Shown in pieces: positions 37,147 to 46,450 of a DNA stretch of 64,000 nt (its first letter is position 1; every line of letters begins with the position of its first letter). Origin of the DNA: Tanypteryx hageni (Eukaryota > Arthropoda > Insecta > Odonata > Petaluridae); contig CM054116.1 of the NCBI GenBank assembly GCA_028673005.1, positions 35,002,854 to 35,066,853 of the forward strand. The letters are read 5' to 3'. The translations under genes and the position numbers were made by a program. Below the pieces are notes generated by a model. That model had not been told where the DNA came from and ran no database searches. It saw only the letters and a program-made list of their open reading frames with translations.

Positions 37147-37564
37147 TTTTTGTACTAGAAAATGTAGTTTATTGTAAATATTTTGATTTTCTTACAAATA
37201 ATTTCAAGTTTTCCAATAAAAAATTAAAAATTAAACAAATTCTTACCTTGCTTACTATAACATAAGGGGAAATAAGGTATTGAATGTTCATAGAAAAGTG
37301 TCACAACTGGAAATGGGGATAAAATTTAATTTTTGTAGGGGTTGTTATTCGTTTTGATTAAAAATTCATTACAGATTTAAAAAATAGTATAATGCAGTTA
37401 TGGGATAAAAAGATTGCAATTACATGAGCTCACAATACCATTAATTTACCTCTCTAACAATCAGTACTCTTTAAATTGTTCTACTGAAAAGTTGAATTCT
37501 TTGAGTTGTGTCACCTTTATATCAACGGAGCGTTGATGTTTGGGCGCCATTGAGAATACTATAA

Positions 37565-37935
37565 ATTATTTGCACACGCAGTATACAATTATCCATGAGC
37601 AAAACACGGTTCCGGAAGATAAACTCCAGCCTTGTGAAATGTCTGACCCCTAGCTTTATTGATCGTTATAGCCTAAGCCAAACGCACCGGAAATTGATGT
37701 CGACAAACATTGAAAGGCAGTTAAGGAACATTTGATGTATCCAATGAAATTCTTGGAATAAAATGAATCGAACTTGATTGCGAGTCAATAATTGCTTCAA
37801 CTTTAACTCTGTTAGGTCGAAGTTCTCCAACCATCACGCGGGAACCGTTACGTAAGCGCTTACGGATAGACAAATTTCGAAGGAGCTCTATAACTGATAC
37901 TCATTTCAAATTAATATAATATCTTAGACGATCTG
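37565..37935 (-). pseudogene. Helitron helicase (PIF1-like) C-terminal relic
   Basis: The minus strand reads NGSRVMVGELRPN, then IPRISLDTSNV-like, then FPVRLA*AITINKARGQTF, HKAGVYLPEPCFAHG, a stop, LYTACA. This is the end of Helitron helicases (LCNGTR, the FPVRLAFAMTINKAQGQT motif V, and the EPCFAHGQLYVALSR motif VI). Two in-frame stops are visible. It lies between the Sola-like element and the hAT element. No Helitron CTRR end was identified. Confidence 0.7.
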
Positions 37936-38771
37936 AAGTATTTAAACTGTACAAAAATGAAACGTATAAGTTACTTGTTCTTTGGTATCAGCTTCACCAA
38001 TAGCATTGTATTTTAAGCATATGTATACACACGCACACACACACACGGCGTTCCCCGAACTGCCTTTACGTAAACTCAGCGATGTCTAAGATGATAGCTT
38101 TAAACATCGTTATCAATGGATTATTTTTTTCAATTTTAATACCCCGGTTTCTACGTAACATTATAGTTTGACCATTTATTGCTTAATATACATTATCCAT
38201 ATTAAGAGAAACAATTATTTTGAGACATTGTATCCAACTCACATACTTAACATGTAGATCAGTGGTTCTCAGACGGTGTGCCGCGAGACTTTGAAGAGAA
38301 ATTGCTAATTTTCGCGTCTTCCACCAATTATATACACAGTTTTAACAAAGAAACTAACACACAGAATTAAGACTAATGGAATCCAGTCCAAAAGTATCAT
38401 TGCTTTGGAAGGCGCGTAAACAGTAAGCCTGACAACAACGTTGTCAGCATTGTCATAATAACCGAATCCCTTGTGCATGAGTCATAGACAACTGATTGGC
38501 TCTCGTTGCTCTCTACGATGACGTATGCCTGTGGTAACCTTCCTGTCTGTCCGTGACTCTGGCGCATTCCTTTATCAAATCAGTACTAGCCTAGATTCGT
38601 GGCTGGATTATACTACAGTTTGGTGTCTGTGAATGTATGTTTCGTGAGTTTATTCTGTATAAAATAATTTTTTATTAAGTGTTTTGCGTAATACCGTTGG
38701 TAGGAAACTGTGATATTTGTAGTTTCGTCCAATTATCATCGCTAAAAACTATAAAACTTGCGCCTCTAAAA

Positions 38772-39958
38772 ATGGACAAATTTATTACAAGAAAAAGTAA
38801 AGGTGAAAAATATGAAGAATATATTAAGGAAAACCCCAATACCAGCAGGACCAAGCTAAGTAAGATTTCTAAGGTTTCTCGCATGTATATGGACAGTTAT
38901 TTGAGTCTGGGCTTTTCTTGGTGTGGAGATAAAGATTGTCCTGTTCCAATGTGTGTTGTGCGCGATGAGAGACCATCCCAGCAAATTGAAGCGACATTTC
39001 ACGACAAAACATGCACACCTTGAAGGAAAAGATTTGAACTATTTCAAAAGATTGATGGAATTGCAATCTAAACAAGCGAGTTACTTCGAAAAAAACGTTG
39101 AAGTGTCTGATAGAGTTCAAGTTGTTTCTTATCAGGTAACAGAAATCATAGCTCAAAAAAATGAAGCCTCACACTATAACTGAGTCACTTATTTTGCCTG
39201 CGTGCCGTGCGATAGTTAGGACAATGCTCGGTGATGAAGCGGGACAAGACAATGCCAAAATTCCGATTTCTAACGATACAATTCGAAGGTTAGAAGATGT
39301 CATCTAACAAAGAGGAAAATGTCTCTAAGAAGCTTAAAATGTCAGACTTTGCTTTGCAAGTTGATGAGTCAACCTATATTAGCGGCAAAGCACAACTATT
39401 AGCATTTGTTCTCTTCATTCATGAAAATGAAATAATTAGTAAATTTTTGTGCTGCAGAGAACTCCCAGAACACACAAGAGGTCAAGATATATTCGATACT
39501 TTGTATTATTACTTCGAACGTTTGGAAATTTCATGGACGTTATGTACAAGAATTTGAAGCAACGATGCTCCATCCATGTTGGGATCTGCCAAAGGCTTCG
39601 TCTCACTTGTAAAACAACAGAATCCAACTACAATAACTAGGTACCCATTGTTTTTTGCACAGGGAATCCCTTGTTGGAAAGACATTAGGCGTTGACTTAA
39701 AGTCGGTATTAGACCAAGTTGTCGGAATGGTTAATTTTGTGAAATGAAGACCTCTAACGACCCGCCTCTGCAAACAGCTTTGTAATGCTGCGATTCGCGG
39801 TACGAATATTTAGTTTTACACACAGAAATATGATGGCTGCCAAGGGGAAGAGTGTTGGCTAGTGTATATGAACTTAAAGAAGAGATGTTACTATTTTTTG
39901 AAACAGAGGGAAACAGTGATTTTTGTGAACTTTGGTACGCCTAATTAGCATATTTGGC

Positions 39959-40017
<59 letters not shown>

Positions 40018-40629
40018 TATCTGAATAGTGTGAACACTAGCATGCAAGAGCGGAATGAAAACATCCTGACTTCTACGAATAAGCTATTGGCATTGCAGAG
40101 AAAAATAGTCATCTGAAAAAAGAGAGCTAGAGAAAGAAATCTTGAAATATTTCCTCTGATTCAAGAAACCCATACGAAAGAAATTGTTGCTCTCGTGGTG
40201 GAGCATTTAGCAACTCTAGTGCACAATATCGAACGCTACTTTCCACCCTTGACTACAGAGAAATACGACTGGGTAATGAATCCATTCACACCAGTGACAA
40301 CTGACTAATGTGTTTTTTACTCTCTCCGAAGAAGAAGAGTTAGCTTCAACTGATCGCACTCTGAAAATCAAGTACGCCGAATTGTCTCTGGATATATTCT
40401 GGATATCTGTTAGAGAAGAATATTAAAAAATTGCGAATAAACCTTGGCAGTTTTCTACATCCTGTGTGAATCGGGCTTCTCGACACTTACAAACATTAAA
40501 TGCAGTAAAAGGGAACGGCTCAACTGTGTTGAAGATGAAATGAAAGTCTGCTTATCACGGATAAGTCCTAATATCAGTGCAATCATTAGAAAACGCCAAG
40601 CTCAAATGTCACATTATGTAAGATTTTAA
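38772..40629 (+). pseudogene. hAT transposase (ZBED5/FAM200-like type), degenerate
   Basis: It starts MDKFITRKSKGEKYEEYIKE and continues SRMYMDSYLSLGF, then, after a shift near 38950, a BED-type zinc finger (CVLCAMRDHP, SKLKRHFTTKHAHLEGKD). Next comes FALQVDESTYISGKAQLLAF (39330 on), the RNase-H-like catalytic region with the DES motif; EISWTLCTRI, a stop, then NDAPSMLGSAKGFVSLVKQ. After a gap, AYLAD is interrupted by (AT)27 and resumes LNSVNTSMQERNENILTSTN. The C-terminal dimerisation region closes it: LCESGFSTLTNIKCSKRERL and QAQMSH. Domestic relatives exist in vertebrates, but this copy is inactive transposon debris. Confidence 0.85.
39961..40015. repeat. Microsatellite (AT)27 inside the hAT transposase
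   Basis: Uninterrupted AT repeats directly after TTTGGCAG, at a place where the family codes for LAD-I. It grew inside the dead coding sequence. Confidence 0.95.
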
Positions 40630-40904
40630 AATAGATTTTTTAACAAAACTTCATCATTTGTTCTGTTTTACGATATAATAACTTAATTTGATCGATTATG
40701 TATACGACATAATATAAAAAATGCATGTATTTCTATGATAAATCCTAGTTCTTTATTGAAATCTAATTCCAGTATGCCGCGAAAAAAAAGTGAATATCCC
40801 AAGTGTGCCGCGAGCACCAAAAGGTTGAGAACCACTGGTATTTGCGTTTTTATTTTTATTTTCAATTGCGTTGTTATAGTTTTAATTTTTGTTAGGCACT
40901 CTTT

Positions 40905-42260
40905 ACAATAAGCAAAAAAGAACGCCTTATGGTCAGGTCGTGTCCGTCCGCATGTTTCATCTCAGAAACTACAGGGAAGATGTTGATGAAATTTTGTATT
41001 TAGGACATAGGGGCAAAGAAACTAAGAAAAAGATATGCATAGTTCACGTGACGTAATTGGGAGTGCCACTTTAATGGTGACAAAAAATGAACTTTTCTTT
41101 ATATCTCGTACAATACGTATATTTTATTTGAGTATACAAAGCGTATGTAAGTGAAAAGAAATGTGTAATTTACGACGAAGGAATGAACGTGAACATAAAG
41201 ATAGCATTACTGCTATTCGAGTGAGTTAAGTTTTAAATAATTGTTGATTGTTTTTAGGCTGGTTTCCAAAGGAAACAGCCTTATGAAATGGCCCTGTGTG
41301 CCCTCTACGAACAACTTTTGCACCATTGCATCCATTTTAATGAAACTTGGTTTGAGGCTCGTGCCGCCAGGGCCCACCTCCGAGCTCTATTTTATTTGGC
41401 GAAGATTGGAGTCCCGGGTTAGGTTCGAGGGACGTTTTTTCCCCATTTGCTTTACACAGTAAGTCTCAAATCCATCGTGCAGAGATGTTTCTTTAATACT
41501 TTAAAATATCTTAAAATTGTGATATCTAAGGGGAAAAGAATGTAGATTACGATTCTTATCACAGAATTTTGATAATTGATCGTATTTTCTTGAATTTCTA
41601 CTAAAACAGCGTTTTCGAGTTTTAAATCGCATTTTATCGGATTGTTGCCATGGAGACGATTATTACCGAACTCGACTTGAACATAGACGAGTAAACAAAT
41701 GGGTTATTTTCTTTTCCGCTCAAAGCAATGGACAGTTGATCCAGAAATATTAGCGTATAAACAGTAACATATATTAAATTCATTTATTTAAATAATGCAT
41801 GCAAAATATAATGTCAGAAAGAGATGTTGACATTGTTTTTAGTATTTTAAACATGATAATGCTCTATTAATTTATTTTCCAATTTTTCTCAATCATTGAT
41901 ATACTTTGAATTACAAATAGTATTCATAGTATGAGAATTCCTTGGAGTGACTAACACATATTGAAACATTTACTGTAATCGATTCGGGACGTCAAATTTG
42001 GGAAACCAGCCTGCATTAGTCCTGGTTAGGACTTCTTATATTAATTACAATCGATTGGGAAATTAGTCGGTGAATCAAAAATTCGATATTTCCTTGGCAT
42101 CGCCACTTGCATTGCAGCTCGTAGACATTATACTAATTACACTCAATATTTATCTTTTTTGAAATGATCGCATAAATCGTAAAGAACGCCTCTGCCTCGC
42201 ATGCGTGCACTCGTGATGTGTGCATTTTCCCTCTCTCGTTATCAATAAAACAAGATCGAT
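40905..42260 (+). repeat. Dispersed repeat (family 2), copy 1, carrying a nested MITE
   Basis: Module a starts GAACGCCTTATGGTCAGGTC; module b is TTTACGACGAAGGAATGAAC with GTGAACATAAAGAT; module c is ATTACAATCGATTGGGAAAT with CCTTGGCATCGCC and GCATGCGTGCACTCGTGATG. The same modules in the same order occur at 55155-56010, and a and b at 50050-51200. Here 41256-42012 is a separate inserted element. Non-coding; class unknown. Confidence 0.65.
41256..42012. mobile_element. MITE-like element (family 3) inserted in family 2 repeat, 757 bp
   Basis: Perfect 12-bp TIRs AGGCTGGTTTCC (41256-41267; reversed 42001-42012). A related element is at 59980-60524: both share ATGAAACTTGG, a GAAGATTGnAGTCnCGGGTT B-box-like block, and CCATnGnnACnAnTATT. 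The copy of family 2 at 55155-56010 lacks this insertion at the matching place, so it serves as an approximate empty site. Confidence 0.65.
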
Positions 42261-42594
42261 AATTCCCCATTGAAATCATTTCTCGATAAATCTAAGGCGT
42301 TTTTTGTCCTGCAAAAGTTCCGCTTTTCTCAAGCGCAGTTTCTGTTTCAACACGTCTCCTCTCTTCATCAGTAAGTGTTTATTGGATTATTCTGTCACAT
42401 TTACCGCACGTGTACGTACTTAGACGATGGAACCCAAGACTAGATACAGCGTTAAAATTATTCCTATAATGTCTCCCTTTCAATAGTCTTTTGATAGGCC
42501 GATTGATTTCATTGGTGCATGACGCTTACAAGTGACGTCTCGTGTCTCTTGCGTTTTCTTCCGGCGCAAAGCTAATCTCTATTAATAAAATGCA

Positions 42595-43512
42595 ATGTGT
42601 GTGTGTGCGCGCGTACAGTATTATCTCGAAAACCAAGGAACTTAGAGACTTTAAACTTGGTACACATACTAATGGGATCATGAGGATGTGCGCCTCGGGG
42701 CCATAATTTTGAATTTTGAGAGGATGGGGGGAGGGTGCCATTTCCCAAAAGATAACACGTAAAAATCGATTTTTCGATTTAACAGGCTTTTACTGCTCTG
42801 CAAATTAAAATTATATATAATTGACCTACGATCTTCGGACCTGGGCCGTTTTAAAGGAAAATGAATATTATTTCATACTATCGTCACATTTTGTCTACGA
42901 CACAAAATCGCTCAAGTTCTACGTTTAAATCTCATTAATTTGAATATGTTAAGCTTTTTAACGTGTAATTGTTAAACCTTGAGATTGTTTTATCGCCTTA
43001 ATTCTTATACATACTATACTAACTGAAAGTACCCGGCGTTGCTCGGGTTTTTAAGTCAAGACAACAAATATTGAGTAAGATTTGAGAATAAAACCAAGTA
43101 ATGAAACCAGGTTAATTTTTATTGTAATGCTTAATGGTATGCAATATTTCTTGTCTTCCCATCTTTTGCCCAAATAATTACATTTTTCCCGAATCCTTTA
43201 TCCACAAATAATCATAATAAACAGACGATGGAATCACTTTTAAAATATTGTTATTTCACTCTAATTGATTTCCAGTATAAGAAACTGCATCATATTATGT
43301 GGTCATGAGTCTCTAAAACATTAAAACCTTGGGCAGGAATTGCCTACGATACAAAATCACTCAAGTTCTGCGTTTAAATCATATTTATTTGAAAATGTAA
43401 GCTTTTTAACGACATGTTGCCTTGCCGATCGTGTCATTGCTAAACATCGAGATTGTATTGTCGCCTTAATCCTTATAATATGCGTAAGGAATGCGTGCTA
43501 TGAATGCTTTAA

Positions 43513-43597
<85 letters not shown>

Positions 43598-43600
43598 AAA
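42595..43600 (+). repeat. Dispersed repeat (family 4), copy 1, ending in (GA)40
   Basis: Shares with 56430-56965: AGACTTTAAACnTGGT, GGnATCATGAGGATGTGC, GTGCCATTTCCC, AAGATAACACGTAAAAATCG, TTCTnCGTTTAAATCnnATT, CGAGATTGTAnTGTCGCC, and then a GA-rich run. CCCGGCGTTGCTCGGGTTTT at about 43033 is a motif seen in many arthropod dispersed repeats. The GA tract is perfect from 43516 to 43595. Confidence 0.6.
43516..43595. repeat. Microsatellite (GA)40
   Basis: An uninterrupted GA dinucleotide array. Confidence 0.95.
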
Positions 43601-44027
43601 TTAAGTGTTACATAGATTAAAAATAATTTTGGGTGTATAAGAATTGTATAGTATATAGTATAGTGGTATATAGCATTACTTTGTCAGGCAATTTATGTCC
43701 GCCTAAAACTATTTTTACGAACAAATATTTTCCCCAACCCTGAATGTATGGATTTATGTATGTGAGTTGGTTAGTTAACACAAAATTCTCTTAAGGCGAA
43801 CTTCGGACAAAATTCGGGGACCAAGAACTCAAATAATCGGTTAACACGAACACTTGTTTTAGTATTTTAGAAGTAGAAGACTTTGTTTCCGGCTTGTAGA
43901 GAGGTTGTTTGTGTAGACAGTTCAATATGCGGATGCAGTTTTGTTCTAAGAAAGGTGATTCAGCCACTGTTTTCATTCCGGACTCCACCTGCCTTTCGCC
44001 CTTCAGTCGCGTTTCATCTTTTTCGAG

Positions 44028-44213
44028 TTGGAAATTTGGAAACAGGAGAAAAAAATTTGCTATGACGGGGAATCGAACCTGGGCGGACATTATACCACCG
44101 AACTACCGTAGCAGAGTAATTGTCCAGTTTCAGAACTGGAACGTGGAAGACCCAGGTTCCATTCCCGGTCATAGCAGATTTTTTCTCCTGGTTTCAAATT
44201 TCCTAACATTAGT
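44028..44213. repeat. Foldback of two tRNA-like (SINE-type) halves
   Basis: Left arm, reversed: GCTACGGTAGTTCGG...GGTTCGATTCCCCGTCATAGC. Right arm: GGTTCCATTCCCGGTCATAGC, followed by AGATTTTTTCTCCTGGTTTC. The arms, 44028-44087 and about 44143-44213, face each other and include GGAAATTTGnAACnAGGAGAAAAAA. Each holds a pol III B-box-like GGTTCnATTCC next to a tRNA-like acceptor-side end. The right arm also has TCCAGTT/AACTGGA, as an anticodon-arm remnant. Neither half is a complete tRNA. Confidence 0.6.
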
Positions 44214-44819
44214 TTATGTGATCCATTAATTCCACCTGTTTAGGGGAAGACGTGAAAAACGCAAACGTTTTCATTGTGTCAACATGGGTGTTTACATTAC
44301 TTGCGGTAAATTTTTTCAGTCGAACAGATCACTGAGGAAGAAAGGAAGGAAATTATTTTGCCTTATATTATCACGATAGTAATTCTAATGAGGATATACG
44401 ACTGCTAAATGTTGAAATCCGCTAGGTAATGAGAGCTTACTGCGCTTCTGCAAAGTTTATCGCGCCTGCGAAAACATGACTTTGCAGAGACAAAAGCGTT
44501 TATCTCTCGCTCTTAGGAGGGGGACTCAAAAGAATCAGGTGGTCTTCGGTGTCATCACACGAAGTTGATATTTTCTATTTGATCTATGCTACCCCGAGAA
44601 AAATCCCTGGCCAGTCAATATGTACCAGCTTTGTCCTCTGTTTCTTCTCACGTTGACGAAAAATTATCATTTACCAGAACGACTATGGCTCGACCAATTG
44701 AATTGATTCCAGAGGATGAAGGAAGAATACGTCCTCATCTCTCCGTATTTTCCAGTTGAAGTACAGTTGTGTGTGTAATCGTTCAGCCGCATAAATGGAT
44801 AGCACAAACTGCAAAAGTA

Positions 44820-45440
44820 GAAAAACTTCAATTACGCTAGCAAAAAATATGAAAATATGTACTAGAAGATGTGGATCGGGGTATTCTCTCAAAAACAAAG
44901 ATTTGAGGAAGAATTAAAAATTTCGAAGTTAACACTTTCCACACAATTACGATAAAAATAAAGAGAAGATCAAGCAAGCTGTAGCTGAAGGGCCAACAAC
45001 GACTATCAGTGCAGTTCCACAAAAAGATTTAGAAGAAAAGTTGCTGAAATGGTCCCGATTTATGGATTTCTCTTCCAAGAAAAAGCCAAAGAATTAGCTA
45101 CCAAACTTTGAATAGAAAATTTTGACTTCATGTGGATGCCTTTGGGGGTTCCAGAGAATATATGGATTCACTTCGCATGTTATTTGTTGTGAAGCTAATC
45201 AAGTGGATGAAATAGGTTTGATCGAATTGCTTCAGAATTTTTAAATCGTTAAGATCTCATATTCTGATCGGGACATGCTCAATTTGGATGAGGCGAGCGT
45301 ATTCTTCAACCTGTTACCAGATCGCTCATTGGACCTCAAAAGTGTTTAGTTGTTAGGTGTCATGGCGATATATTGAGACATACTGTAGTCATTTGCTGCA
45401 AATCAAATGGCACAGAAAAATTAAAATTGTGAGCCATTAG
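44820..45440 (+). pseudogene. pogo/Tigger-type transposase relic
   Basis: The three plus frames together read ITLAKKYEN, VPIYGFLFQEKAKELATKL, a stop, IENFDFMWM, then VICCEANQVDEIGLIELLQNF, then YSDRDMLNLDEASVFFNLLP with DRSL. These match the DNA-binding domain end (VPISGPMLQEKAKEFAEKLG) and first catalytic region (YNADETGLFFKLLPDKTL) of Tigger transposases. The first catalytic Asp is retained in NLDEA. Several stops and shifts; the second and third catalytic regions were not found. It abuts the Penelope-like relic. Confidence 0.78.
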
Positions 45441-45479
45441 AAATTCCAAGAACCCAAGATGTTTAAATAAATATAAGTC

Positions 45480-46450
45480 TTCATTTACCGTGTGAATGCA
45501 GCCACCGCAAGCAGGCCTTGATCAATGCTACTTTATTTCGGGAATAGATCATGGATGTTACGTTCATTTTAATAGATAATAAATAAATTGGCCAAAAAAG
45601 GTGAAAGTGGGTTTCCAATGGCTGCCCAATCATGATGTTTGCAAATGTTTTTATTGAATAGGAAAAAGTTTGTTTCATGCAGAGTTTAGAAAGGTTAGTT
45701 TATTCAATGGATATGTCCGGAAAAACACCTATATTAGTGAGCCAATCTTCGAGAAAACTAAGTGTAGTATTTATTGGGATGCTAGGAAAGAGAGATGTGA
45801 CATCAAAAGAAACTTATGCTTGGGAGTATTAAATTTCTGGCATTTTCAATGAATCTTCAGGTTTTTTAATTTGCCAACTATTCATTTAGAAAGTGTGGAA
45901 ATCAATACATGACACAATAGGTCTCCGAAATTCCAGGTTTGTGGGCTTAAGGTAAACAATGTAACATTGAGATGATAGGATTTGAAAACGTAATCTTAAA
46001 ACGTAAGAGCTCTTCTGAGTTTTGTGCAGTTTTTTTTGTTTTGTGGTGTGCTTGGTAGAAAAAATCGTTTTATTAAAAGAATTTCTCGTGAGAAGTGAAT
46101 AAGGTCCGTTTTCAAAAAATTGTTCAACTTTATCAAAATAATCATGCTGATTCATGACACGATGGCAACGGAATTTCCTTTATCGGCTTTTAGATAAAAA
46201 GTCTTTTAATTTTAAAAGTTTGATGAGTTTGTAATCGGGACTGGGAAGGTGATTTGCTGTGTTTTTTTTTTAATATTACGTTCCAGTTGTATTTATCAAG
46301 CAGCTCTTACGTGATTTATGGTAGTATCATTTAGATTTTAATGGATTATTCAATGCCTATAATATCATATAAATGTAAGGGAGACAAAAGTTAAGTTCTT
46401 TACTCAAGAGATTGAGTTCTTGTTTAGTAAATGTTTCGTCAGACAAGTTA
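45480..46450 (-). pseudogene. Penelope-like retroelement reverse transcriptase relic
   Basis: Minus-strand fragments in order: HNLSDETFTKQELNLLSKEL and NFC (about 46448 down), ADKGNSVAIVS (about 46190), DYFDKVEQFF, LPKPTNLEFRRPIVSCID (about 45955), VSFDVTSLFPSIP (about 45805, motif A with catalytic Asp), and GNPLSPFLANLF in a shifted frame (about 45620). This set and order (NLS, LLSKGLNF, ADKGN, RPI/LPKxHK, SFDVxSLF, GSPLSPxLANLF) is specific to Penelope-like reverse transcriptases. The YVDD block and GIY-YIG endonuclease were not found. Heavily decayed. It is a plausible relative of the elements that left the ribozyme-like repeats in the window. Confidence 0.75.

Larger units (their letters stand above)
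34289..37530 (+). mobile_element. Sola-like DNA transposon, about 3.2 kb, inactivated
   Basis: The ends are inverted repeats. Left 34289 onward reads CTCCGTTGATA, 6-7 variable bases, TGACACAACTCAAA; the right end (37498-37530), reversed, reads the same with two or three differences. It encloses tandem subterminal repeats (34601-34815) and a decayed transposase of the kind common in insect genomes and, to my recollection, classed with Sola elements. No convincing 4-bp target duplication was seen (ATCC left, CGTT right). The superfamily label is tentative; the transposon nature is solid. Confidence 0.75.
38260..40837 (+). mobile_element. hAT transposon, full-length but dead, 2.58 kb
   Basis: Left end CAGTGGTTCTCAGACGG; right end, reversed, CAGTGGTTCTCAACC (12 bp identical). 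Further in, both ends share the GTGTGCCGCGAG segment in opposite orientation. This terminus type (CAGTGGTTCTCAA) is characteristic of one hAT group. Inside is one plus-strand transposase with stops, shifts and an AT microsatellite. The 8-bp flanks (ATGTAGAT, GTATTTGC) do not match, so the target duplication has decayed or the ends have moved. Confidence 0.85.

Noticed and set aside
38252..40845. 8-bp target duplication for the hAT element
   Set aside because: The flanks ATGTAGAT and GTATTTGC do not match well enough to claim a duplication.
43340..43615. 91-codon ORF with Arg-Glu repeats
   Set aside because: It reads through the (GA)40 microsatellite.
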